From Taylorella equigenitalis ATCC 35865 (GTDB taxonomy: Bacteria > Pseudomonadota > Gammaproteobacteria > Burkholderiales > Burkholderiaceae_B), in the NCBI RefSeq assembly GCF_000276685.1, contig NC_018108.1, positions 744,001 through 808,000 on the forward strand: 64,000 bases of DNA. The letters are read 5' to 3'. Position 1 is the first letter of the stretch; each line of letters begins with the position of its first letter. Shown here piece by piece: positions 8,538 to 17,702 of the stretch. The translations under genes and the position numbers were made by a program. Under the pieces are notes generated by a model. That model had not been told where the DNA came from and did not search any database. It worked only from the letters and a program-made list of their open reading frames with translations.

Positions 8538-9010
8538 TAAGGGTTTTGCTTTTTAGCTTCATCTAATAATGTATTTTCCTCTCTAAATGTTTTGTTTGGA
8601 TGTATAACAAATTTTTTAGTCATTTCTTCTAAATCATTGCTATGATAAAGGTCAAGACATTTGAAAAAATTCCACTCAATACCTGGGGATTCAGTATCTG
8701 CAAATAAATTTGAGTAGTCAAGTGCAAGATATTTTTCAACAAGCTTAGTAGTTTCGATGGGAGCTTTTTCTAGATCAAAATAAGTCCATTCTATTAACGC
8801 ATGATAACTACTAGCAATATCCCTTGTATATATAGGATTTTTTGGAAATGCTTTTACTAAACATTCAGCTAAAACCATATCTTTAAAATTTTGAGCATAT
8901 GTACGACTGCCAGCTTTTGGTCCAGTTTTAAGGGTTTCCTGTGAGAATCCATTAGGAATTAATGTCAATTGAAAAAGAAATAGAGTTACTATAGATTGAA
9001 TAGATTTCAT
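8537..9010 (-). CDS. tai4: T6SS amidase immunity protein, Tai4 family
   Basis: 157 residues. Residues 1-24 are a signal peptide ending NGFSQ, so the protein goes to the periplasm, where Tae4 would act. The mature part carries Tai4 family features: YAQNFKDMVLAECLV near the start, ALIEWTYFDLEKAP in the middle and FFKCLDLYHSNDLEE near the end, with the two cysteines that usually form a disulfide. Tai4 blocks the peptidoglycan amidase Tae4 and protects the cell from kin attack. The start overlaps the end of the effector frame by 4 bases (ATGA), the usual arrangement of effector-immunity pairs. This gene is intact while its effector carries a nonsense codon. No other T6SS gene is in the window. 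Confidence 0.82.
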   Translation of the reverse strand: MKSIQSIVTLFLFQLTLIPNGFSQETLKTGPKAGSRTYAQNFKDMVLAECLVKAFPKNPIYTRDIASSYHALIEWTYFDLEKAPIETTKLVEKYLALDYSNLFADTESPGIEWNFFKCLDLYHSNDLEEMTKKFVIHPNKTFREENTLLDEAKKQNP

Positions 9011-9522
9011 TCAAGTTCCCAAAAGTAAACATAATCAACTATTCGATTGCTTAATGGGTCATGAAAGTAACATTTGTCATAACATGTCTCTCCATCAAAG
9101 AGAGTAATGTGACCCCTAGCATCCACCTAATTAGATACAATGAATAAAATAATTCCTTTTTTATTTTTTAAATCCAAAGCAGAAAGTGAAGCTCCTTTAT
9201 AGGATTTAGGTGTACCAAGATTATCTTTCAAAAAATTATATAGATCGAGAATTCTAAAAAAATAATTGTTACCATCTGCTCCAGTTACTGTTTTACCAGC
9301 AACGGCTGGAATTTTCATTCCAGAATAGTTGATTATATAACTCATTCTAACTGCACAAGTATTTTTCCATCTATATTTTTCCTCAACCTTATTGATGTTG
9401 TAGTCAACTAGCCCTCCAATTAACATAGCAACAAATTTTTGAGGAAATACAGGGTTATAAATTATTTTTGAAAAAATAATAGCTTTACTAAAATCTAATT
9501 TTTTTTCATAAACGTCTCTCAA
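9007..9522 (-). pseudogene. tae4: T6SS amidase effector Tae4, interrupted by an in-frame TAG
   Basis: The frame from TTG 9522 reads a Tae4 amidase: IGGLVDYNIN, then the catalytic cysteine in WKNTCAVRMSY, NYSGMKIP, GADGNNYFFRILDLYNFL and KKGIILF. A TAG at 9127-9129 stops it after 131 residues. Past the TAG the same frame continues for 39 codons with the catalytic His motif DARGHITLFDG and a CYDKC pair, ending in TGA at 9007-9009. Family members have a tryptophan where the TAG falls, so TGG to TAG is the simplest history. Any product would lack the catalytic His. Tae4 cleaves the peptide stem of peptidoglycan in rival cells. No ATG or good ribosome site is seen; the 39 bases upstream run straight into the maeB terminator copy. 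Confidence 0.85.
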
Positions 9523-9561
9523 ATAACCAATATTATGAGTGATTAATATTAAACTGTAATG

Positions 9562-9646
9562 AAAAGTGATATCAAAATAAGTTCCAAAATAAAAACCCAG
9601 TTCTTAATTAGAGCTGGGTTTTTTATCACTTGTTATGCGTTAAATT
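9562..9646. repeat. 85-bp direct repeat, right copy (duplicated terminator region)
   Basis: Gap-free match to 8453-8537 with an offset of 1109 bases and four mismatches. It ends at the maeB stop codon. Because the stem is identical and only the loop has drifted, the copies have kept terminator function since duplication. Confidence 0.95.
9592..9624. terminator. Terminator of maeB (second copy)
   Basis: The same 13-bp stem as the left copy, at 9592-9604 and 9610-9622, with loop TAATT and flanking A and T runs. It ends maeB transcription on the minus strand and so lies directly upstream of the tae4 frame, which would need its own promoter or read-through. Confidence 0.9.
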
Positions 9647-11922
9647 CAACTAGCTTTTTGGGCATCAATAACTGCTAGTGCCGATAAATTCACAATCCTT
9701 CGTGTAGTTGAGCTAGTAGTCATAATATGTACGGGCTTGCGTGCACCTAAAAGAATAGGTCCCATAGTGATACCATTACCACTAGTCATTTTGAGCAGGT
9801 TATAAGAGATATTTCCCGATTCTAAATTTGGCATAATCAGCAGATTAGCTGAACCTTTCAAAGTACTTTCAGGGCAAGCTTCTAACCGTATTCGCTGGCT
9901 TAGTGCTGCATCAGCATGCATCTCGCCGTCAATCTCAAGGTCAGGATTTTTAGTACGGACAATCTCAAGAGCTTCAGCCATTTTGCGAGCATTTTTGTTT
10001 GTGCGGCTTCCGAAGTTAGAAGTAGCAAGAAGGGCGACTTTAGGCACAATCCCAAATCGACGCATTTCTTCTGAAGCCATCAATGTAATCTCAGCCACAG
10101 TCTCTGCATCAGGATCAACGTTTACCTGAGTGTCAGCAAGGAATAGGGTGTCGTTTGGCATGATAATCACGTTCATGGTCGCAAAATGCTTACATCCATC
10201 TCGCAAACCAATAATATCGCGTACGTATGCTAGCTGGTTATCCCATCGTGACGATATACCGCAAATCATAGCATCAACTACTCCGAGATCTAGTAATAGA
10301 GTGCCTAGCAACGTATTATGCTTGCGTACAATTGCCTTAGCTATAGCTGGAGTCACACCTTTGCGATTATTAAGTTCTAAATATTTTTTCCATGCATCTT
10401 CATAATATGGATGATCATCAGGATTCACGATATGGAAGTTTTTACCATCCTCTAGTCGCAATCCGAGCTTGTCTATCTGTTCTTGAATTTTGTGAGGACG
10501 ACCCACAATATATGGGATGGCAATGCCCTCATCAACAACAGTTTGAGCTGCACGAATCACTCTGTGATCTTCGCCGTCAGCATATACAATTTTTTTAGGT
10601 TCATCTTTTGCAAGTTTAAATAAAGGTTGCATTAAATGACCTGATCGATAAACATGCTCTAGCAATTTATCGCGATACTCTTCAAGATTGTCTATAGGCT
10701 TACGTGCAACGCCTGAATCCATGGCGGCCTTAGCTACAGCAGGGGCGACTTTAACAATAAGTCGTGGATCAAAGGGTTTAGGAATGATGTACTCGGGTCC
10801 GAAATTAAGATCCTGACCCTCGTAAGCAGTTGCAACCTCATCGCTTAGTTCAGCTTGTGCAAGGTCAGCAATTGCATGTACGCAGGCTAATTTCATCTCT
10901 TCGTTAATTGTAGTAGCCCCTACATCCAATGCACCGCGGAAAATAAATGGGAAACAAAGAACATTATTTACTTGATTGGGATAATCTGATCTACCTGTGG
11001 CAATAATCACATCTGATCGTGCTGCTTTAGCTTCTTCGGGAGTGATTTCAGGGTCTGGATTTGCTAATGCAAGTATTAGTGGGTTTTCAGCCATGGCTTT
11101 AACCATTTCAGGTTTGAGAACACCTTTAGCAGAACATCCCAAGAAGGCATCAGCACCTACAATTACATCCGCAAGAGTGCGTGCATCGGTAACTTGAGCA
11201 TACCGTTGTTTTGAAGGATCCATTTTTTCATCACGACCTTCATATATAACACCTTTAGAATCGCACACGAAAATGTTTTCGCGTGTTAGACCAAGATTTA
11301 CCATAAGGTCTAGACATGCTATGGCAGCAGCTCCAGCCCCAGAAACGACCATTTTAATTTTAGAAATGTCTTTGTTAACTAGTTTTAATCCATTAATAAG
11401 TGCAGCTGATGAAATAATGGCAGTACCATGTTGGTCATCGTGGAACACTGGTATCTTCATGCGTTCGCGGAGTTTCTTCTCTATGTAGAAACACTCTGGA
11501 GCTTTGATATCTTCTAGATTAACACCGCCTAGCGTAGGTTCTAGTGCCGCAATAATATCAACTAATTTATCAGGGTCATTTTCAGCAAGTTCAATGTCGA
11601 AAACATCAATATTAGCGAATTTCTTAAATAAACAACCTTTGCCTTCCATAACTGGTTTAGAAGCTAGAGGACCAATATTTCCCAAACCTAAAACAGCAGT
11701 CCCATTCGAAATTACACCAACTAAATTTGCTCTAGAAGTGTATTTTGCTGCAGCAGATTCCCCCTGATCAAATATCTCCATACATGCGTGTGCTACACCT
11801 GGAGAGTATGCAAGGGAAAGATCGTCCTGGTTGGCCATGCTTTTAGTAGGTACAACAGATATTTTTCCTGGGGTCGGAAATTCATGATAGAGTAGGGCTA
11901 ATTTTTTTGAATCGGTCGACAT
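9646..11922 (-). CDS. maeB: NADP-dependent malic enzyme with phosphotransacetylase-like domain (MaeB)
   Basis: 758 residues in the two-part MaeB layout. Residues ~1-430 are the malic enzyme, with [14 protein letters not shown] near the start, DDQHGTAII at about 165, the nucleotide loop [14 protein letters not shown] at about 195 and [14 protein letters not shown] at about 285. Residues ~430-758 are a phosphotransacetylase-like domain ([16 protein letters not shown] near the end), usually regulatory (acetyl-CoA sensing) rather than catalytic. The reaction is malate + NADP to pyruvate + CO2 + NADPH in the cytoplasm. The start ATG has AGGA about 9 bases upstream. It is transcribed alone, divergent from sucA across 167 bases, which puts malate use beside the 2-oxoglutarate dehydrogenase genes. 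Confidence 0.95.
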   Translation of the reverse strand: MSTDSKKLALLYHEFPTPGKISVVPTKSMANQDDLSLAYSPGVAHACMEIFDQGESAAAKYTSRANLVGVISNGTAVLGLGNIGPLASKPVMEGKGCLFKKFANIDVFDIELAENDPDKLVDIIAALEPTLGGVNLEDIKAPECFYIEKKLRERMKIPVFHDDQHGTAIISSAALINGLKLVNKDISKIKMVVSGAGAAAIACLDLMVNLGLTRENIFVCDSKGVIYEGRDEKMDPSKQRYAQVTDARTLADVIVGADAFLGCSAKGVLKPEMVKAMAENPLILALANPDPEITPEEAKAARSDVIIATGRSDYPNQVNNVLCFPFIFRGALDVGATTINEEMKLACVHAIADLAQAELSDEVATAYEGQDLNFGPEYIIPKPFDPRLIVKVAPAVAKAAMDSGVARKPIDNLEEYRDKLLEHVYRSGHLMQPLFKLAKDEPKKIVYADGEDHRVIRAAQTVVDEGIAIPYIVGRPHKIQEQIDKLGLRLEDGKNFHIVNPDDHPYYEDAWKKYLELNNRKGVTPAIAKAIVRKHNTLLGTLLLDLGVVDAMICGISSRWDNQLAYVRDIIGLRDGCKHFATMNVIIMPNDTLFLADTQVNVDPDAETVAEITLMASEEMRRFGIVPKVALLATSNFGSRTNKNARKMAEALEIVRTKNPDLEIDGEMHADAALSQRIRLEACPESTLKGSANLLIMPNLESGNISYNLLKMTSGNGITMGPILLGARKPVHIMTTSSTTRRIVNLSALAVIDAQKAS

Positions 11923-12089
11923 TAATGGATCCTATGAATTTAAATTTTCATTGTCATAAATTACATGTATTTTAATTCTAAAATTACGTTGTTATGTAAT
12001 TAGTAATATGTGTGAAGTATACTAATCGCAATTATTAGGGTTTTCCTTAGGGTATCCCTTCTTTTTAGTAACTAAATGTATGGTGTGAT

Positions 12090-14933
12090 ATGAAAACGAT
12101 GAGTGAAAAACGAGAAAACTCGTATTTATTCGGCGGGAATATGTCTTATGTAGAAGAGCAATATGAGATGTACCTCGAGGATCCTTCTTCAGTTGATGAA
12201 AGTTGGAAGCAATATTTTGACAAACTATCAAAAGAACCTGCGGTAGACGGCAGCACAAGTTCTAAAGATCAAAACCACACTGCAGTTATTGAAAATCTGG
12301 CTCTTATGGCTAGAAATAATACTTTATATTCTCCAGCTCCATCGACAGGAGCTTCAAATTCTAAGCAACACTTAGTTGAAAGATTGATTTCAGCTTATCG
12401 CAGGCTTGGTGCTCTTCATGCTCAAGTTGATCCACTTAAACTTCAAGAGCACATGGATGTCCCTGAATTAGATCCTAAATATCATGGTTTAACAGAAGCG
12501 GACATGAATCAGACATTCTCGACTGGTGATACTTCATTCGGCAAAGACACTATGACACTTAAGGAATTGATTGATTCACTTAAGGCTACTTACTCAGGAA
12601 CTGTTGGTGTTGAGTACATGTACATTGCCAACCATGAAGCTAAAAAATGGCTTCAAGATAAATTGGAATCAATTCAATCTAAACCAAGCTATAACAAAGC
12701 AGAAAAATTAAATATCCTACAACAACTCACAGAGGCGGAAGGATTAGAAAAATATCTTCATACAAAATATACAGGTCAAAAGCGTTTCTCACTTGAGGGA
12801 GGCGAAAGCTTTGTAGTTGGTATGGATGCTGTTGTTCAGCATGCAGCTAAGTTAGGCGTCAAGGAAGTTATAGTAGGCATGGCACACCGCGGTCGTCTAA
12901 ATATGTTGATCAATATTATGGGTAAATCCCCTGCGATTTTATTTGATGAATTCGAAGGAAAATATGCTACTGACTTAAAAGCAGGTGACGTTAAATACCA
13001 CAATGGTTTTAATTCTACTATTGATACTGAACACGGTCCTATATTTATCGATTTAGCATACAACCCTTCACACCTCGAAGTGGTAAACCCTGTAGTTGCA
13101 GGTACAGCATATGCTCGTCAAGTTCGCTACAACAGCAAAGCTGAAATATTGCCAGTGCTAGTTCATGGTGATGCTGCTGTTATCGGTCAGGGTGTAGTTC
13201 AAGAAACACTTAACCTATCACTAGCAAAACACTATAGTAATGCTGGTACTGTTCATATCATTATTAATAACCAGATTGGTTTCACAACTTCACTTAAAGA
13301 GGAAGCACGTTCTTCACAATTTTGTACTGATATTGCGAAGATGGTTGATTGTCCTATATTTCACGTAAATGCAGATGATCCAGAGGGCGTAGCATTTGTA
13401 TGCCAATTAGCGGTAGATTACAGAGCAAAATTTGGCAATGATGTTTTTGTGGACATCGTGTGCTATCGTAAGCTTGGACACAATGAACAAGATACTCCTG
13501 CACTAACACAACCTGAAATGTATCGTGCGGTAGCTGCTCATCCTGGTTCTCGCAAAGTTTACGCTGATGCTCTTGCGGCTGAAGGTACATTTACCGCTCA
13601 AGAAAGTGACGAATTAGTTGCTAAGTATCGTGCCCTAATGGATAAGGGTGAAAATAATGAAAAAGTTAACAAAGATTATGAAATTGAAAATGCTCCTGAT
13701 TGGAGTGCATATCAAGGTAATCCGTATATAGATTCTGCTGACACTAAAGTTTCTGCGGAAATTGTTAAAGAGCTAGCACAAAAAATCACTACATTGCCAA
13801 AAGATTTCCAACCTCATAAATTAGTTGAAAAACTCATGGCAGACCGCTCTGCTATGGGTAAAGGTGAAATGAACCTAGACTGGGGTATGGGTGAACATCT
13901 AGCTTATGCAACACTTGTAAATGAGGGCTATCCAGTTCGTCTAACAGGTGAGGATGCAGGTCGTGGTACATTTACGCACAGACATGCAATTCTACATGAC
14001 CAAAATCCTGAAAAACATAACGAAGTTTATGTGCCTCTTAATAATCTATCTGATAAGCAAGCAAGATTTGAGGCTAATAACTCAGTGTTATCAGAAGAAG
14101 GTGCTTTGGGTTTTGAATACGGTTATGCAAGTTCTGAACCTAACGGTTTAACTCTATGGGAAGGTCAATTCGGAGACTTTGTAAATGGAGCCCAAGTCAT
14201 TATCGACCAATTTATAGCATCTGGTGAAGCTAAGTGGGGCGTGCAGTGTGGTTTAGTTATGCTTTTACCACATGGCCAAGAAGGTCAAGGACCTGAACAC
14301 TCATCAGCACGTATAGAGCGCTTTTTACAATTATGTGCTGATGAAAATATGGAGTGCATTCAACCTACAAATGGTGGTCAAATGTTCCATGCTTTACGTC
14401 GCCAAGTTTTACGTAATATACGTAAACCTCTAATTGTATTTACACCTAAATCTTTATTACGTAACAAGGATGCATCATTCCCACTATCTGATTTATCTGA
14501 AGGCTCATTTAAAACAGTAATTGGTGAAGTTGATCCTGAAATTAAAGCTGAAAATGTTAAACGTGTTTTAGTTTGCTCGGGTAAGGTTTACTATGACTTA
14601 GTAAATGGACGCAAAGAGCATAATAGAAAAGATGTAGCAATTCTACGTGTTGAGCAGTTATACCCATTCCCTAACGATGCATTCGCTGCTGAAATGGATA
14701 AGTATTCAAGTGCACCAGAAGTTGTTTGGGTTCAAGATGAGCCTCAAAACCAAGGTCCTTGGAATTATATTCTTCACCATGTTATCGATAATATGACTGA
14801 GAACCAAACTCTTTCTTATGCTGGTCGTGAGGCTTCTTCATCTCCAGCTACTGGTTATGCAGGTGTACACAAAGCTCAGCAAAAAGCTCTTGTTGAACAA
14901 GCATTTGCTGAAAAACTTGAAAACGTATTTTAA
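12090..14933 (+). CDS. sucA: 2-oxoglutarate dehydrogenase E1 component
   Basis: 947 residues, thiamine-diphosphate enzyme that decarboxylates 2-oxoglutarate in the TCA cycle. The N-terminal E2-binding stretch SYVEEQYEMYLEDPSSVDESW is followed by the active-site HRGRLNML near residue 265, the ThDP/Mg motif HGDAAVIGQGVVQE near 360 and GHNEQDTPA near 465. The C-terminal transketolase-like part has GQFGDFVNGAQVIIDQF. Length fits the family (930-950). ATG 12090 or ATG 12099 could both serve as start; no strong ribosome site decides. It leads the sucA-sucB-lpdA operon, with 27 bases to sucB, and so makes the E1 part of a complete complex. Confidence 0.97.
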   Translation: MKTMSEKRENSYLFGGNMSYVEEQYEMYLEDPSSVDESWKQYFDKLSKEPAVDGSTSSKDQNHTAVIENLALMARNNTLYSPAPSTGASNSKQHLVERLISAYRRLGALHAQVDPLKLQEHMDVPELDPKYHGLTEADMNQTFSTGDTSFGKDTMTLKELIDSLKATYSGTVGVEYMYIANHEAKKWLQDKLESIQSKPSYNKAEKLNILQQLTEAEGLEKYLHTKYTGQKRFSLEGGESFVVGMDAVVQHAAKLGVKEVIVGMAHRGRLNMLINIMGKSPAILFDEFEGKYATDLKAGDVKYHNGFNSTIDTEHGPIFIDLAYNPSHLEVVNPVVAGTAYARQVRYNSKAEILPVLVHGDAAVIGQGVVQETLNLSLAKHYSNAGTVHIIINNQIGFTTSLKEEARSSQFCTDIAKMVDCPIFHVNADDPEGVAFVCQLAVDYRAKFGNDVFVDIVCYRKLGHNEQDTPALTQPEMYRAVAAHPGSRKVYADALAAEGTFTAQESDELVAKYRALMDKGENNEKVNKDYEIENAPDWSAYQGNPYIDSADTKVSAEIVKELAQKITTLPKDFQPHKLVEKLMADRSAMGKGEMNLDWGMGEHLAYATLVNEGYPVRLTGEDAGRGTFTHRHAILHDQNPEKHNEVYVPLNNLSDKQARFEANNSVLSEEGALGFEYGYASSEPNGLTLWEGQFGDFVNGAQVIIDQFIASGEAKWGVQCGLVMLLPHGQEGQGPEHSSARIERFLQLCADENMECIQPTNGGQMFHALRRQVLRNIRKPLIVFTPKSLLRNKDASFPLSDLSEGSFKTVIGEVDPEIKAENVKRVLVCSGKVYYDLVNGRKEHNRKDVAILRVEQLYPFPNDAFAAEMDKYSSAPEVVWVQDEPQNQGPWNYILHHVIDNMTENQTLSYAGREASSSPATGYAGVHKAQQKALVEQAFAEKLENVF

Positions 14934-14960
14934 GATTTAAAAAATTATTAGGAGATTTAA

Positions 14961-16205
14961 ATGTCAATTGTTAATGTTGTAGTACCTCAGCTTTCTGAGT
15001 CAGTGTCAGAGGGCACTCTTATTGAATGGAAATTTAAAGTAGGTGATCAAGTTTCTGTTGATGAAATTTTGGTTGAGATTGAAACTGATAAAGTTCTTCT
15101 TGAAGTTCCATCTCCATCTGCAGGTGTAATTACTGAGATTTTAGAGCAAGACGGTGCAACCGTAACTCCTGATCAAGTTTTAGCGAAAATTGATACTGAA
15201 GCTAAAGCTGAGGCTAAAGCTGAGGATACATCAAAACAATCAGAACCTAAGGAAGTTGCTCAATCTTCTAAAGAAACTACTGTAGAATCTGCTAAATCAG
15301 ATAATTCATTAGCTCAAAAATCTGGTTCAAAAGGTGATGTAGCTTCTCCAGCTGCTCGTAATATTCTTGCTGAAAAAGATATGAAAGCCTCTGATGTTGC
15401 CGGTTCAGGTCGCGATGGTCGCGTAACTAAAGCTGATGCTCAAAAAGCATCTAAAGGCTCTTCTGTTTCTAAACCATCTGCACCTATGGCTACTAACACT
15501 GAAGGTCGTATCGAAGAACGTATTCCTATGACTCGTTTACGTGCTCGTGTCGCAGAAAGATTAATTCAATCACAACAACAAAACGCAATACTTACTACAT
15601 TTAACGAAGTGAACATGAAACCTGTTATGGACCTTCGTAATAAGTACAAGGAGTCATTCGAAAAAGAACATGGAATTAAATTAGGCTTTATGTCTTTCTT
15701 TGTGAAAGCTGCTGTTCATGGACTTAAAAAATATCCAATTCTTAATGCTTCTGTTGATGGCAATGATATCGTTTACCACGGTTATTTTGATATTGGTGTT
15801 GCGGTTTCAAGCCCACGTGGTCTAGTAGTTCCTGTAATCCGTAATGCTGATCAACTAAGCTTTGCTGATATTGAAAAAACAATTGCTGAATTTGGTCAAA
15901 AAGCTAAAGAGGGTAAATTAGGTTTGGACGAATTAACAGGTGGTACTTTCACAGTTTCTAACGGTGGTGTATTCGGTTCTATGATGTCTACCCCAATCAT
16001 CAATCCTCCACAATCAGCAATACTAGGTATCCATGCAACTCGCGAACGTGCAGTAGTTGAAAACGGTGAAATCGTTATTCGTCCTATGAACTACTTTGCA
16101 CTTTCTTATGATCATAGAATTATCGACGGACGTGAGGCTGTACTTGGATTAGTTGCTATGAAAGAAGCACTTGAAGATCCACAACGTCTTCTTTTAAATC
16201 TGTAA
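14961..16205 (+). CDS. sucB: Dihydrolipoamide succinyltransferase (2-oxoglutarate dehydrogenase E2)
   Basis: 414 residues. One lipoyl domain occupies residues 1-78 with the lipoylated lysine in EIETDKVLLEV (K44). An Ala/Lys/Glu/Ser-rich linker follows. The peripheral-subunit binding domain lies at ~125-160 (SPAARNILAEKDM, then GSGRDGRVTKAD), and the catalytic acyltransferase domain ends with SYDHRIIDGREAV, holding the active His and Asp. It transfers the succinyl group to CoA and forms the cubic core of the complex. AGGAG lies 7 bases before the ATG. It sits between sucA and lpdA, so all three subunits are made from one mRNA. Confidence 0.97.
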   Translation: MSIVNVVVPQLSESVSEGTLIEWKFKVGDQVSVDEILVEIETDKVLLEVPSPSAGVITEILEQDGATVTPDQVLAKIDTEAKAEAKAEDTSKQSEPKEVAQSSKETTVESAKSDNSLAQKSGSKGDVASPAARNILAEKDMKASDVAGSGRDGRVTKADAQKASKGSSVSKPSAPMATNTEGRIEERIPMTRLRARVAERLIQSQQQNAILTTFNEVNMKPVMDLRNKYKESFEKEHGIKLGFMSFFVKAAVHGLKKYPILNASVDGNDIVYHGYFDIGVAVSSPRGLVVPVIRNADQLSFADIEKTIAEFGQKAKEGKLGLDELTGGTFTVSNGGVFGSMMSTPIINPPQSAILGIHATRERAVVENGEIVIRPMNYFALSYDHRIIDGREAVLGLVAMKEALEDPQRLLLNL

Positions 16206-16223
16206 TAATCTTGGATAAAAATT

Positions 16224-17651
16224 ATGGAAAATAAATTTGATGTTGTAGTTATCGGTGCTGGTCCTGGAGGCTATATCGCAGCGATTCGTGCTGCACAACT
16301 TGGTAAAAAAGTTGCCTGCGTTGATATGTGGACTGATGATGTAGGAAAACCAAAACCAGGTGGTACTTGCACTAATGTTGGATGCATACCTTCCAAAGCC
16401 CTTCTTCAGTCATCCGAACACTTTGAACAAGCTAACCATCATTTTGCTGAACATGGTATTTCTGTGTCAGACGTTAAGATGGATGTATCTAAAATGCTTT
16501 CTCGTAAAGAGACAGTTGTTAAGCAAAACAATGAAGGCATTCTTTTCTTATTTAAGAAAAATAAAGTCTCTTTCTTTTCTGGAAAAGCATCCTTTGCTGA
16601 TAAGTCCGATAAAGGTTTCAAGATTAAAGTCGAAGGAAAAGATGCTACTGAACTTTTAGGTGACCAAGTAATTATCGCTACAGGTTCTGATCCTAGACCA
16701 TTGCCAAACTTAGAATTTGATGAGAAAGTTGTCTTATCTAATGATGGGGCTTTAAGCATAGCTGAGGTACCAGCAAAATTAGGTGTAATAGGTGCAGGTG
16801 TTATCGGACTTGAAATGGGTAGCGTTTGGAGAAGACTAGGCTCAGAAGTAACTATCTTAGAAGCTGCTTCTGAATTCTTAGCCGCTGCAGACGAATCTAT
16901 TGCCAAAGAAGCAAAAAAAGTTTTCGATAAACAGGGCCTTAAAATTGAAGTTGGAGTAAAAATTACTCAAACCACAAATAAGGGCGACTCTGTTCAAATT
17001 TCCTATGAAAATTCAAAAGGCGAGAAGCAAGAGCTAACGGTTGATAAATTAATCGTATCAATTGGTCGAGTTCCATTTACTAAGGGCCTTAATCTTGAAG
17101 CTGTTGGTGTTAAAGTTACTGATCGTGGCTTTATCGAAGTGGATGATGAATGCAAAACTTCTGTACCAAATATTTGGGCAATAGGTGATGTAGTTCGTGG
17201 TCCTATGCTTGCTCACAAGGCTGAAGAAGAGGGCGTTGCGGTTGCTGAAAGAATCGCTGGTATGCACGGGCATGTAGATTTTGCTACCATTCCATATGTA
17301 ATTTATACCAGCCCAGAAATCTCATGGGTTGGCAAAACTGAAAAACAACTTAAAGACGAAGGTCGTAAAGTTAAAACAGGGCAATTCCCGTTTATGGCAA
17401 ATGGTCGTGCACGTGCTATGGGTGATACTACTGGATTTGCAAAAATTATCGCTGATGCAGAAACCGATGAAGTGTTAGGTGCTCATATTATTGGACCTAT
17501 GGCTTCTGAGCTTATATCTGAATTAGTGACTATTATGGAATTCAAAGGGGCGGCCGAGGATATAGCTCGTATCTGCCATGCACATCCTACATTATCAGAA
17601 ACTGTAAAAGAAGCAGCTCTTGCAGTAGATAAGCGCACACTTAATCTATAA
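16224..17651 (+). CDS. lpdA: Dihydrolipoamide dehydrogenase (E3)
   Basis: 475 residues, FAD flavoprotein that reoxidises the lipoyl arm with NAD. It shows the FAD-binding GAGPGGYIAA at 11-20, the redox disulfide GGTCTNVGC (C49 and C54), the NAD-binding GAGVIGLEMGSVW near 190, AIGDVVRGPMLAHKA near 315 and the C-terminal catalytic HAHPTLSE near 452. Eighteen bases separate it from sucB. A strong terminator follows the stop, so it closes the operon. It may also serve pyruvate dehydrogenase or glycine cleavage if these have no E3 of their own; that cannot be judged here. Confidence 0.97.
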   Translation: MENKFDVVVIGAGPGGYIAAIRAAQLGKKVACVDMWTDDVGKPKPGGTCTNVGCIPSKALLQSSEHFEQANHHFAEHGISVSDVKMDVSKMLSRKETVVKQNNEGILFLFKKNKVSFFSGKASFADKSDKGFKIKVEGKDATELLGDQVIIATGSDPRPLPNLEFDEKVVLSNDGALSIAEVPAKLGVIGAGVIGLEMGSVWRRLGSEVTILEAASEFLAAADESIAKEAKKVFDKQGLKIEVGVKITQTTNKGDSVQISYENSKGEKQELTVDKLIVSIGRVPFTKGLNLEAVGVKVTDRGFIEVDDECKTSVPNIWAIGDVVRGPMLAHKAEEEGVAVAERIAGMHGHVDFATIPYVIYTSPEISWVGKTEKQLKDEGRKVKTGQFPFMANGRARAMGDTTGFAKIIADAETDEVLGAHIIGPMASELISELVTIMEFKGAAEDIARICHAHPTLSETVKEAALAVDKRTLNL

Positions 17652-17673
17652 TTAACAGTCATTTTGATTTGAT

Positions 17674-17700
17674 GGCGGGCTAGAAGCCCGCCTATTTTTT
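17674..17700 (+). terminator. Rho-independent terminator of sucA-sucB-lpdA
   Basis: A perfect 8-bp G+C stem, GGCGGGCT (17674-17681) and AGCCCGCC (17685-17692), with a 3-base loop is followed by a run rich in T up to 17700. The end of the T-run lies only two bases before the zapE start codon. Confidence 0.93.
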
Positions 17701-17702
17701 GT

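Noticed and set aside
10130-11767. Several open frames opposite maeB
   Set aside because: They are antisense shadows of a conserved enzyme, with no family match or ribosome site.
12022-12258. Minus-strand frame of 78 codons over the sucA start
   Set aside because: It overlaps the sucA promoter and first codons, has no clear start signal and no recognisable family.
12836-13590. Antisense open frames inside sucA
   Set aside because: They overlap a conserved coding frame and show no signal of their own.
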